Source: Clostridium kluyveri (GTDB lineage Bacteria > Bacillota > Clostridia > Clostridiales > Clostridiaceae). From it: a DNA stretch of 64,000 nt. Shown in pieces: positions 43,598-53,500 of the stretch. Each line of letters starts with the position of its first letter. The first letter of the stretch is position 1. A program made the translations under genes and the position numbers. The notes under the pieces were generated by a model. That model was not told the DNA's origin, made no database searches, and saw only the letters and a program-made list of their open reading frames with translations. The stretch covers positions 186,001 to 250,000 of the forward strand of contig NZ_CP018335.1 in the NCBI RefSeq assembly GCF_001902295.1. Reading direction: 5' to 3'.

Positions 43598-44968
43598 ATG
43601 TATAATTGTGCTATAATACTGGCTGCAGGTGAAGGTAAAAGAATGAAATCTTCTAAACCTAAAGTACTTCATAAAATTTGCGGCAAAGAAATGATAAATG
43701 TAGTTATTGATGTTGTAAAAAAAGCACAAATAAATGATATAAATGTGGTAATTGGGAAAAATGCAGAAAAAGTAAAAAAAGCTACAGAGGTTAAAAATAC
43801 AAGTTATTCTTTTCAAGATAAACAACTAGGTACAGGACATGCGGTTATTTGTGCTAGTGATTTTTTAAAAAACAAAAGAGGAATTGTAGCTGTATTTACA
43901 GGGGATTCACCTTTGATAAAAGAGGATACTATAAAAAATATGCTTGATTTTCATAGAGATGGAGGTTATGGGGTTACCATACTCACATCTATAGTACAAA
44001 ATCCTTATGGATATGGAAGAATCATAAGAGGGAAAAACGGGCAAGTACTTAAGATAGTGGAACATAAGGATTGTCTACAAGAAGAGCTTCAGGTTAAGGA
44101 AATAAATTCGGGGATGTATTGTTTCGATATAGAAAGTTTAATTGAAAGCTTAGGTAAAATACATAATAATAATGCTCAAGGGGAGTATTATTTAACAGAT
44201 GTTATAGAGATATTAAAGCAAGAGGGAAAAAAAATAGGTGCACTTCCCATTCCTTTTGAGGAAACTATGGGAGTCAATTCAAGGGTACAGCTTGCAGAGG
44301 CTGAAAAGATTATGAGAAACAGAATAAATAAAATACATATGGAAAATGGAGTTACGTTAATTGACCATAATAATACTTACATAGACTTAGATATTCAAAT
44401 AGGAAAAGATACAATAATATATCCTGGGAATGTTTTTCAAGGGAATACTGTTATAGGCGAAAATTGTATTTTTTATCCTAATTCTAGAATACAAAGTAGT
44501 ATAATAAAGGATAATGTAACAGTGGAGAATTCTGTAGTATTAGAAAGTACAATAGGGGAAAATACTAGTGTAGGGCCTTTTGCTTATATAAGACCTGAAA
44601 CTACAATAGGAAAATCTGTGAAGATAGGTGATTTTGTAGAAGTCAAAAAGTCTACAATAGGTGATAATACAAAAGTATCTCATTTGACATACATAGGGGA
44701 TGCTGAAGTTGGAAGCAAGTGCAATTTTGGCTGTGGAACTGTTGTAGTAAACTATGATGGAAAAAATAAGAATAAAACCTTGATCGGAAATAATTCATTT
44801 ATAGGATGTAATACAAATTTGGTGTCTCCAGTTAAGGTTAATGACAATACTTATATAGCTGCAGGTTCTACTATAACAGATGAAGTCCCAGAAGGTGCAC
44901 TGGCTATAGCAAGGGCACGGCAGGTGAATAAGAAGAGTTGGGTGTATAAAAAAGGATTAAAGAAATAA
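43598..44968 (+). CDS. glmU: bifunctional GlmU (GlcN-1-P acetyltransferase/GlcNAc-1-P uridyltransferase)
   Basis: Makes UDP-GlcNAc for peptidoglycan. The N-terminal domain has IILAAGEGKRMKSSKPKVLH and a typical EHKD motif. The C-terminal half is a left-handed beta-helix of hexapeptide repeats (VENSVVLESTIGENTSVG, VNYDGKNK). It is 456 residues. SD AGAGGTG precedes ATG 43598. It runs into prs after 24 bp, forming the glmU-prs pair known from Bacillus. Confidence 0.96.
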   Translation: MYNCAIILAAGEGKRMKSSKPKVLHKICGKEMINVVIDVVKKAQINDINVVIGKNAEKVKKATEVKNTSYSFQDKQLGTGHAVICASDFLKNKRGIVAVFTGDSPLIKEDTIKNMLDFHRDGGYGVTILTSIVQNPYGYGRIIRGKNGQVLKIVEHKDCLQEELQVKEINSGMYCFDIESLIESLGKIHNNNAQGEYYLTDVIEILKQEGKKIGALPIPFEETMGVNSRVQLAEAEKIMRNRINKIHMENGVTLIDHNNTYIDLDIQIGKDTIIYPGNVFQGNTVIGENCIFYPNSRIQSSIIKDNVTVENSVVLESTIGENTSVGPFAYIRPETTIGKSVKIGDFVEVKKSTIGDNTKVSHLTYIGDAEVGSKCNFGCGTVVVNYDGKNKNKTLIGNNSFIGCNTNLVSPVKVNDNTYIAAGSTITDEVPEGALAIARARQVNKKSWVYKKGLKK

Positions 44969-44992
44969 AAATTTTTAGGAGGGCTTTACATA

Positions 44993-45952
44993 ATGATAAC
45001 CCATGGTAAAAATATTAAAATTTTTGCAGGAAATTCTCATCCTGATTTAGCTAAACAAATAGGGGATATTTTAGGCATTAAAGTAGGAGATTCCAAAGTT
45101 ACAACTTTTAGTGATGGGGAAATATGTGTAAATATTAATGAAACAGTAAGAGGAATGGATGTATTTATAGTTCAATCCACAAATAATCCAGTAAATGACA
45201 ATTTGATGGAACTTTTAATTATGATTGATGCTTTTAAAAGAGCCTCTGCAGGAAGAATAACTGCTGTAATACCTTATTATGGTTATGCAAGACAAGATAG
45301 AAAGGCTAAGGCAAGGGATCCAATTACAGCAAAACTTGTAGCTGATATATTAACAGCTACCGGTGCAGATAGAGTACTTACAATGGATTTACATGCTTCT
45401 CAAATTCAGGGATATTTTAATATACCTCTTGATCATCTTTTAGGAACACCTATACTTGCAAAATATTTTATACAAAAAGGATTTGATGAAAAGGATGATG
45501 TGGTTGTGGTTTCTCCGGATCTTGGAAGCGTAACTAGAGCCAGAAAGTTTGCAGATAAACTTCATGCGTCCATAGCTATTATAGATAAAAGGAGACCTAG
45601 AGTTAATGTATCAGAAATAATGAATATAATTGGAGATATAAAAGATAAGACCGTTATATTAGTAGATGATATGATAGATACAGCAGGTACAATAACAAAT
45701 GGAGCTAATGCTCTTATAGAACGGGGAGCAAAAGAGGTTTATGCATGCTGTACCCATGCTGTTTTATCTGGACCTGCAATAGAAAGAATAAAGAACTCTG
45801 CTATAAAAGAGTTAGTAATGTTAAACACAATAAATTTACCAGAGAACAAGATACTGGATAACTTCAAGATATTATCTATAGCTCCAGTATTTGCTGAAGC
45901 TATAAGAAGAATATATGAAGATATTTCGGTGAGTAAATTATTCGAAGATTAA
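44993..45952 (+). CDS. prs: ribose-phosphate pyrophosphokinase
   Basis: Makes PRPP from ribose 5-phosphate and ATP. The 319-residue protein has FSDGEICVNINE, the ATP-binding PYYGYARQDRK, and the PRPP loop LVDDMIDTAGTI. It shares an operon with glmU. Product PRPP is also the signal read by PurR upstream. SD AGGAGGG precedes ATG. Confidence 0.96.
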   Translation: MITHGKNIKIFAGNSHPDLAKQIGDILGIKVGDSKVTTFSDGEICVNINETVRGMDVFIVQSTNNPVNDNLMELLIMIDAFKRASAGRITAVIPYYGYARQDRKAKARDPITAKLVADILTATGADRVLTMDLHASQIQGYFNIPLDHLLGTPILAKYFIQKGFDEKDDVVVVSPDLGSVTRARKFADKLHASIAIIDKRRPRVNVSEIMNIIGDIKDKTVILVDDMIDTAGTITNGANALIERGAKEVYACCTHAVLSGPAIERIKNSAIKELVMLNTINLPENKILDNFKILSIAPVFAEAIRRIYEDISVSKLFED

Positions 45953-45955
45953 TAA

Positions 45956-45992
45956 TATAAAGGCATGTGGAAATAACCCACATGCCTTTATA
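45956..45992 (+). terminator. terminator after prs
   Basis: A perfect 15-bp stem (45956-45970 with 45978-45992) around a 7-nt loop. The right arm supplies a short U tract. Confidence 0.75.
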
Positions 45993-45995
45993 GCG

Positions 45996-46022
45996 GTGAT
46001 TTTGAGGCTTAGGTGAAGTTTG
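45996..46022 (+). repeat. dispersed intergenic repeat, copy 2 left arm
   Basis: GTGATTTTGAG then GCTTAGGTGAAGTTTG resembles copy 1. It pairs 17 of 18 bases (G-U allowed) with the inverted arm at 46291-46308. Confidence 0.5.
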
Positions 46023-46065
46023 GTAGTAAGACATGTTTTATCCATTTAAATCTTATAGGATAAAT

Positions 46066-46087
46066 ATTTGTAACTTATTTGTAACTT
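46066..46087 (+). promoter_or_regulatory. tandem 11-bp direct repeat, likely OmpR-family response-regulator site
   Basis: ATTTGTAACTT occurs twice without a gap. Repeats spaced by 11 bp, one helical turn, are the normal target of OmpR/PhoB-type response regulators. It lies 350 bp upstream of a gene for exactly such a regulator. An A/T-rich candidate -10 follows near 46115-46125 but is not clear. Confidence 0.55.
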
Positions 46088-46290
46088 TTGAAGATACAAT
46101 ATTATTTAGGCTAAAATATATGATAGATTTAATATAGGAATAATCGTTTAAGTATAATTATTTGACAATATTTGATTAAAAATTATATAAAGGGGTTAAA
46201 ATCATGTAACTTATAGAATTATTTATCCAAATGTGGTAATTAGCTAATATTCCAATTTTCTTCAAAGTAGGAGATAAGCATTTCCTATAG

Positions 46291-46315
46291 CAAACTTCAT
46301 CTGAACCTAATAATC
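46291..46315 (-). repeat. dispersed intergenic repeat, copy 2 right arm
   Basis: On the minus strand: GATTATTAGGTTCAG then ATGAAGTTTG. It lies within a larger stem made by AGATAAGC (46272-46279) and GCTTATCT (46339-46346). The 444-bp gap 45993-46436 has no gene other than these elements. Confidence 0.5.
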
Positions 46316-46436
46316 ATTTGTTCTAGGGGAGCAGCAGAGCTTATCTTATATTTTAGAGAAATTTTAGAAGTATTTTGGTAATGCTAGCTTTAGGATAAAT
46401 ATAGGTACGTGTTTATAATTTTAGGAGGGGAATGAA

Positions 46437-47123
46437 ATGGAAGGCTCAATAGGAAAAATTTTAATTGTAGATGATGATGAAAATATATGTGAAGTAATAA
46501 AAATGTATGTGGAGAGTGCTGGCTATGAAGTGCAAGTTGCAAATGATGGAAAGTCAGCAGAAACAACATTTTTAGAATATAAACCGGATTTAGTGATCCT
46601 AGATATAATGCTTCCTAATATCGATGGAATAGATGTTCTTAAATGGATAAGAAAAGATTATGAAACTCCTGTAATTATGCTTACCGCAAAAGGAGAAACC
46701 TTTGATAAAGTTTTAGGGCTTGAACTTGGAGCAGATGATTATATAGTAAAGCCTTTTGAACCTAAGGAGATGTTAGCAAGGATTAAAGCAGTACTTAGGA
46801 GATACAGCGTAGATAATGAAAACAAAGAAGTATTGAAATTTGAACAGTTAACTATTGATATAAATTCCTATACAGTTACCTATAGAAATGAAGATATAAA
46901 GATGCCGCCAAAAGAGTTTGAATTATTATATTACCTGGCTAATAATAAAAATAGAGTATTTACTAGAGAGCAGCTTTTATGTGAAGTGTGGGGATATGAT
47001 TATCCTGGAGATTCTAGAACTGTAGATGTACATGTTAAAAGATTAAGAGAAAAACTTCAAGGAGGACCTAACTGGCAAATAGAAACAGTATGGGGTGTTG
47101 GATATAAGTTTGAGGTGAAGTAG
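46437..47123 (+). CDS. OmpR-family response regulator
   Basis: A 228-residue response regulator. The receiver has the acidic cluster VDDDEN, phospho-accepting Asp in LVILDIMLPNIDG and Lys in DDYIVKPFEP. The C-terminal winged helix ends VDVHVKRLREKL and VWGVGYKFEVK. It joins the histidine kinase without a gap. Signal and targets are unknown; the tandem repeat at 46066-46087 suggests autoregulation. SD AGGAGGGG precedes ATG. Confidence 0.93.
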   Translation: MEGSIGKILIVDDDENICEVIKMYVESAGYEVQVANDGKSAETTFLEYKPDLVILDIMLPNIDGIDVLKWIRKDYETPVIMLTAKGETFDKVLGLELGADDYIVKPFEPKEMLARIKAVLRRYSVDNENKEVLKFEQLTIDINSYTVTYRNEDIKMPPKEFELLYYLANNKNRVFTREQLLCEVWGYDYPGDSRTVDVHVKRLREKLQGGPNWQIETVWGVGYKFEVK

Positions 47124-48539
47124 ATGAAAAAGGGATTATTTTCAAAGCTTGTAGCTGCATTTACTGCAATTATTATAGTAAGTTTTGTAATGACAGCAGC
47201 TTTTTTGTCTTACTGGTTTGAGAGTTATTATTTTGAACAGAGAAAAAGTCAGCTGCTTAAAGAATCCCAATTTATAAGTTATAAGGCACTTCAATATTTA
47301 GCAGGAGACTTAACTTCAGATGAGATAAATGAAACTTTAAATAATATAGCCAAGTATCTTTCAGCGGATATATGGCTTGTGGATAACTATGGCTATGTGT
47401 ATTCAGTATCAAAAAGTGAACACAAACAATTAGTAACTAATCCCACTCAGATAGTTACTAAAGATTTGGAGGAGCTTAGAGAAAATAAAACTGTAGATAA
47501 AAAAGAAATTAATTCAGATATACTTGTGGATCCAGTACATACTTTTGAAATACCTATTTTTTCAAATGGAGTTTTTAAAGGTGCTATACTTATGCATACT
47601 TCCATAAATGAACTAAGAGAACCTTTAAAGAGAGTATATGAAATTATATGGATATCTGCTATCTTAGCTATTATAATATGCTGTGTTGTAATTTATTATC
47701 TTTCTCAGAGAATAATAGTATATCCACTTAAGAAGATTAATTATGTAGCAGATAAAATATCAAAAGGAGAAGTGGAAAAAAGAGTATGTATAAATTCAAA
47801 TGATGAAATTGGAGAATTGGCTAAATCTTTTAATAGTATGGCGGATTCACTGGAACAAGTGGAAAAAAACAGGAGACATTTTATATCTAATGTATCTCAT
47901 GAAATAAGATCTCCATTAACGTCTATAAAAGGGTTTATAGGCGGAATGATTGACGGCATTATTCCGCATGAAAAACAAAATTATTATTTGTCAGTTACTT
48001 ATTCTGAAATACAGAGACTTACAAGACTTGTAAATGATCTTTTGGATTTATCCGCTATTGAAGCGGGGCAATTCAAGCTTAGAATAGAGGAATTAGATAT
48101 AAATGAAATTATAAGATTATGTATTATAAAATTTCAAACTAAAATAAACGAAAAAAAATTAAAAGTAGACGTAGTTATGGAAAATGACAAACTTTATGTA
48201 GCTGCAGATAGAGATAGAATAAATCAGGTGGTCACAAATCTGATAGATAATGCTGTTAAGTATGTAAATGTAGGTGGTAATATAAAAGTTTCAACTAAAA
48301 TTAAGGGAGAGAAAGCATTTATATCTGTTTATAATGATGGTGATGGAATACCAGAATCAGAGCTGAAACATATATGGGATAGATTTTATAAATCAGATAA
48401 GTCAAGAACTTCAAAAGTTAGTACAGGGCTTGGACTTTCTATTGTAAGGAGTATATTAACACAACTAGGAGAAGATATATGGGTTGAGAATAGAGAATCT
48501 GGTGGCATTATATTTGCATTTACTTTAAAAAGGATTTAA
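47124..48539 (+). CDS. membrane sensor histidine kinase
   Basis: A 471-residue kinase partner of the upstream regulator. Membrane helices lie at about residues 10-30 and 170-192 with an extracellular domain between. A HAMP domain follows (VYPLKKINYVADKISKGE), then the phospho-His box HFISNVSHEIRSPLTSIKG and an ATPase domain (NLIDNAVKYV, STGLGLSIVRSI). It lacks a PAS domain, unlike WalK. SD GAGGTGAAG lies inside the end of the regulator gene. Confidence 0.93.
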   Translation: MKKGLFSKLVAAFTAIIIVSFVMTAAFLSYWFESYYFEQRKSQLLKESQFISYKALQYLAGDLTSDEINETLNNIAKYLSADIWLVDNYGYVYSVSKSEHKQLVTNPTQIVTKDLEELRENKTVDKKEINSDILVDPVHTFEIPIFSNGVFKGAILMHTSINELREPLKRVYEIIWISAILAIIICCVVIYYLSQRIIVYPLKKINYVADKISKGEVEKRVCINSNDEIGELAKSFNSMADSLEQVEKNRRHFISNVSHEIRSPLTSIKGFIGGMIDGIIPHEKQNYYLSVTYSEIQRLTRLVNDLLDLSAIEAGQFKLRIEELDINEIIRLCIIKFQTKINEKKLKVDVVMENDKLYVAADRDRINQVVTNLIDNAVKYVNVGGNIKVSTKIKGEKAFISVYNDGDGIPESELKHIWDRFYKSDKSRTSKVSTGLGLSIVRSILTQLGEDIWVENRESGGIIFAFTLKRI

Positions 48540-48619
48540 GAAATTATTACATTCTGTTCATATTTGTGTAAAAATTTTTTACTATAATAACTCTAAATTT
48601 CAGTTATGAGGTGTATTTA

Positions 48620-49810
48620 ATGAATGATAACAACAGATATGATGACATAAAAGACGTTTACTGGGAAAAAGTAGATGCAGATAGTGGAAAAATAAAATTT
48701 ATAAATATGAATAGGCGATCGACTGTAAGAACATTGGTTAAACTGTGTTGTTTTATACTGGTGGCAGCTGTTTCGGGAGGCATATCTGGGGCATATATAG
48801 CAAATAAGAAGGAAAGTACCAAAATCTATACGCCTGATAATCAGTTATTGGTGGAATCTAATAAAGGCAATAAAAAACAAGAAGATACATCTGAAGATAA
48901 TATATATACAAATTCTATATCGAAAGTAGCACAAACGGTAGGTTTATCTGTAGTTGGTATAAGCAATAAGGCAGAAGGATATTTTGGATTAGAGGATATG
49001 GGAAGTGGATCGGGTATAATAGTTGATTCAAATGGATATATAGCCACTAATTATCATGTAATAGAAGGGGCAGATAAGGTTACAGTAAGACTTTCAAGTG
49101 GAAGGATTCTAGATGCATCTATATTGGGAGTTAATCAGCAGGCCGATTTAGCTGTAATAAAGGTGGATGCTAAAAATCTTCCTGTAGTTAAATTTGGAGA
49201 TTCTTCAGAGGTAAAAGTAGGTGATATTGTAATTGCCGTAGGGAATTCTCTAGGTCAGGAGTTTCCAAGTGTTACTGCAGGTATAATAAGTGCATTAAAT
49301 AGAAAAATAGAGTATAATGGAACTGTATACAAAGTTATTCAAACAGATGCGGCTACAAATCCCGGAAATAGCGGAGGCGCTCTTTGTAATATAAAAGGTT
49401 ATGTTATAGGTATTAATACTTTGAAGATAGGTTCTGATTCCAATGTAGAGGGTATAAGTTTTGCAATAAATATAAATGATGCTAAAAATATAATAAAATC
49501 CCTTATGAGTTATGGGGAAGTTTCAAAGCCTTACTTGGGCATATATGGTGAAAGTGTAACATCACAGAATAATAATGTTCAAGGGGTGTACATACAACAG
49601 GTGGAGAAAGATAGTGGTGCTGCAGCTTCAGGTATAAAACCTACGGATATATTGACAGAAATAGATGGTAAGAAGGTAAAGAGTTTATCAGATATAGAAG
49701 GGATACTGCAAGGACATAAGGTAGGAGATAAGGTTTTAGGGAAGATATGGAGAAATGGTAAAATCATAGAAATAGAAATAGTTCTTTCTGAAAATAAAGA
49801 AAGTGAATAA
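48620..49810 (+). CDS. HtrA-like serine protease with PDZ domain
   Basis: A 396-residue membrane-anchored protease/chaperone. A single helix (LVKLCCFILVAAVSGGISGA) is followed by the S1C protease with His in ATNYHVIEGADKV, Asp in QADLAVIKV and Ser in NPGNSGGALC. A C-terminal PDZ domain (VYIQQVEKDSGAAASGIK) recognises substrates. It faces outside the membrane and probably handles misfolded surface proteins. ATG 48620 follows GAGGTG; the in-frame GTG at 48611 is inside the SD. It follows the kinase by 80 bp. Confidence 0.93.
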   Translation: MNDNNRYDDIKDVYWEKVDADSGKIKFINMNRRSTVRTLVKLCCFILVAAVSGGISGAYIANKKESTKIYTPDNQLLVESNKGNKKQEDTSEDNIYTNSISKVAQTVGLSVVGISNKAEGYFGLEDMGSGSGIIVDSNGYIATNYHVIEGADKVTVRLSSGRILDASILGVNQQADLAVIKVDAKNLPVVKFGDSSEVKVGDIVIAVGNSLGQEFPSVTAGIISALNRKIEYNGTVYKVIQTDAATNPGNSGGALCNIKGYVIGINTLKIGSDSNVEGISFAININDAKNIIKSLMSYGEVSKPYLGIYGESVTSQNNNVQGVYIQQVEKDSGAAASGIKPTDILTEIDGKKVKSLSDIEGILQGHKVGDKVLGKIWRNGKIIEIEIVLSENKESE

Positions 49811-49841
49811 TAAAGAGACTATTGTAAGTCTCTTTATTATT
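49806..49841 (+). terminator. terminator after the HtrA gene
   Basis: A perfect 15-bp stem (49806-49820 with 49827-49841), loop of 6 nt, T-rich 3' arm. Confidence 0.8.
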
Positions 49842-49903
49842 TATGTTTTTTAGTATAATATATTATTAAGATGATAATTTAAAGCTTAGATTGGAGTAAG
49901 AAC

Positions 49904-50467
49904 ATGTTTTTAATAGTTGGTTTAGGAAATATAGGAGTTAAATATCACCGTACAAGACATAATATTGGATTTGATTTTATAGATTTAGTGAGCAAAAAGT
50001 ATAATATTACCTTAAATAGGGAAAAATTTAAAGGAAATTATGGAGAAGGGTTCATAGGACAAAATAAAGTTATATTATTGAAACCTGGTACTTATATGAA
50101 TCTAAGTGGGGAAAGTGTAAGAGAAGCTGTAAATTTTTATAAGATTGAAAATGACCATATGATAATTATATATGATGATATAGATATAGATATTGGAAGG
50201 TTTAGAATAAGGTCTCGGGGAAGTGCTGGAGGACATAATGGTATAAAAAATATAATATTAAATCTAGGAACGGATGTATTTCCAAGAATAAAAATAGGTA
50301 TTGGACATCCTACTGTAGATCTTGTATCTTATGTTCTTGGAAAGTTCTCTGAAGATGATAGGATTAATATAGAAAAGGTTTTAAAAACTAGTGTAGAAGC
50401 ATTAGAGTGTATTACGGATTTTGGCATAGAAGTAGCTATGAATAAGTTTAATGGATTTAAGCTGTGA
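49904..50467 (+). CDS. pth: peptidyl-tRNA hydrolase
   Basis: Releases tRNA from stalled peptidyl-tRNA. A 187-residue enzyme with GLGNIGVKYHRTRHNIGF, KPGTYMNLSG, DDIDIDIGRFRIRSRGSAGGHNGIKN and the usual His/Asp catalytic pair. It opens the pth-mfd stretch that is conserved in Bacillus. SD TTGGAG precedes ATG. Confidence 0.95.
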   Translation: MFLIVGLGNIGVKYHRTRHNIGFDFIDLVSKKYNITLNREKFKGNYGEGFIGQNKVILLKPGTYMNLSGESVREAVNFYKIENDHMIIIYDDIDIDIGRFRIRSRGSAGGHNGIKNIILNLGTDVFPRIKIGIGHPTVDLVSYVLGKFSEDDRINIEKVLKTSVEALECITDFGIEVAMNKFNGFKL

Positions 50468-50487
50468 AATTTTATAATGTTACTTCA

Positions 50488-50525
50488 AACCGTTTAGTTT
50501 CTTTAATATAGAGAAACTAACGGTT
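50488..50525 (+). terminator. hairpin between pth and mfd
   Basis: AACCGTTTAGTTTCT pairs with AGAAACTAACGGTT, leaving one bulged T. The U run after it is delayed, so it may only be partly terminating. Confidence 0.45.
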
Positions 50526-50574
50526 ATTGTGCGTTTGATTTTTTATGAATAAATATTATAGGGTGGTTGTTAAA

Positions 50575-53500
50575 ATGAGACTAGATGGACTTATGGAACC
50601 TATTAGAAAAAGCAGTGAATTTGGAGATATTATAGCGGGGATAGATAGAAAGAAGTTTCCTATAGCGGTATTTGGACTTTCGGAATCTTCTAGAAGTTAT
50701 TTAATATATGCAGTATATAATCAGCAAGATAAGCCTTTTTTAATCATTACTCATAGTGATGTAGAGGCTAGAAAGTTATACGAAGATTTGTGTTTCTATT
50801 TACCACAAGTATATTATTTTCCTACTAAAGAAGTAGTGTTCTATAATATAGATGCTATATCTGGGGATCTAAGATGGGAAAGATTAAAAGTTATAAGAGA
50901 AATGTTGAATCCGGGTAAAAAAATCATAATAACTTGTGTGGAATCCTTAGCTTCTGTATATGTGCCTGTAGAATTGTATAAAAATTACATATTTAAGATA
51001 TCTGTGGGGGATAAAGTAGATTTTAAAAATATTAGTGAAAAATTAATACAGTGTGGATATGAGAGAATGGAAATGGTAGAGAGAAGAGGACAATTTTCTA
51101 TAAGAGGGGGTATAATGGATATATATTCTCCTATTTCACAAGAACCCTATAGAGTTGAATTATTCGGTGATGAGGTAGAATCTATCAGAAATTTCAATTT
51201 AGAATCTCAAAGAAGTATTGAAAAGATAAATAATATAGAAATATTTGCTGCAAAGGAGATTATATTTGACAGAGAGCGAATTGAAATAGGAAAAAGCAAA
51301 ATAAAAGAGGATTTAGCATCAATAGTAGAAAAACTAAAAGAGAATAAAAATAATGAAGGAATGGAAAAGATAAAAACGATAACAAACAAAAATCTGGAAA
51401 CCCTTCAAGAAACATGGACATTTGAGAGTATAGATAGCTTTCTACCTTATTTTTATGAACATACTTCTTCTTTCTTAGATTATGCAAAAAATTATTTTGT
51501 GATTGTAGATGATATAAAAAGATGTAGTGGAAAATTAGATAGTGTATATTTTGAGTTTCTGGAAAATTATAAAAATTTTCTGGAAAGGGGGAATGTATTA
51601 CCAGGACAGAGTAAAATGTTACTTGATAGATCTGAATTGATTGATGAACTTAATTATAGAGAAATTATTATATTAGATGCTATTGCCAAATCTACTAAAA
51701 TTCTTCCACCAAAACTAATAGTGAATTTCACCCAGATAACTTTAAATAATTATCAGGGCAAATTAGAGCTTCTTATTGAAGAAATAAAGCATAAGAAATC
51801 TAAAAGCTTTAAAATTTTAATTTTATCCGGTACAAGGGCAAGAGGAGAAAGGCTAGTAGATACCTTAAGGGATAACGGAATTGAAAGTAGTTATAGGGAT
51901 GTGGTGAACGAAATTAGGCCTGGTGAAGTGGTTATAACTTTTGGAAATCAATTAAAAGGGTTTGAGTATCCAGAGATTAAGATAAGTGTTATTTCCGATA
52001 AAGAGGTTTTTGGGAAAGCTAAAAGAAAAAATATAAGAAAAACTAATAAAAAGGGAACAAGTAAGATAAAAAGTTTTACAGAATTGAAACCAGGGGATTT
52101 TATAGTTCATGTAAACCACGGTATAGGAGTATATAAAGGAATAAAACAGCTGGAACTTCAAGGGCATAAAAAAGATTATCTGGAACTTGTGTATGAATGT
52201 GAGGATAAATTATATGTACCAGTAGAACAGCTTGATATGGTACAAAAGTACATAGGCTCAGAGGGGAAAAATCCAAAGATAAATAAACTAGGAAGCTCAG
52301 AATGGAGTAAAGTTAAAAAGAAGGCAAAGAAATCAATAGAAGAGATGGCAGAGGATTTGATAAAATTGTATGCAATCAGGTCTACTTTAAAGGGATATAA
52401 ATATTCAAAAGATACTATATGGCAAAAACAATTTGAGGATGAATTTCCCTATGAAGAAACTCCAGATCAGCTATCTACTATACAGGATATAAAGATGGAT
52501 ATGGAATCAGATAAAGTAATGGATAGATTACTTTGCGGGGATGTAGGCTATGGTAAAACGGAAGTTGCAGTGAGGGCTGCTTTTAAAGCGGTGATGGATG
52601 GCAAGCAAGTAGCTTTTTTAGTTCCAACTACAATATTGGCACAGCAGCATTATAATAATTTTATTCAAAGATTTTCTGATTTTCCTGTAAAAATAGACAT
52701 GATAAGTAGATTTAAAACTGCCGCACAACAAAAGGCTACTATAAAAGCTGTTAAAATAGGAGATGTAGATGTACTTATTGGAACTCATAGAATACTTCAA
52801 AAAGATGTACAATTTAAGGACTTGGGGCTTCTTATTATAGATGAGGAACAAAGATTTGGAGTTAGCCATAAAGAAAAAATTAAACAGATAAGAAAGAATG
52901 TAGATGTATTAACTCTAAGTGCCACCCCTATACCTAGAACACTTCATATGTCCCTTGTGGGAGTTAGAGATATAAGCGTTATAGAAACACCACCAGATGA
53001 AAGATATCCTATACAAACTTATGTAGTTGAATACAATGACCAGCTGATTAGGGATGCTGTTTTAAGAGAGTTAAGCAGAGGAGGACAGGTTTACTTTGTA
53101 TATAACAGGGTGGAGAGTATAAAGGAAATGGCATCTTACATAGCTAAGTTGATTCCAGAAGGTAAAGTGGCAGTGGCTCATGGTCAAATGCAAGAGAGGG
53201 AACTTGAAGGAATAATAATGGACTTCATGCAGAATAAGTATGATATTTTAGTATCTACTACTATAATAGAAACGGGCATGGACATACAAAATGTAAATAC
53301 CATGGTAATATATGATGCGGATAAAATGGGACTATCTCAATTATATCAATTAAGAGGAAGGGTGGGAAGAACTAATAGAATAGCCTATTGTTATTTAAGT
53401 TATCGCAAGGATAAAGTTCTTAAAGAAGTGGCAGAAAAAAGACTTAAGGTTATTAAAGAATTCACTGAATTGGGTTCTGGATTTAAAATAGCATTAAAAG

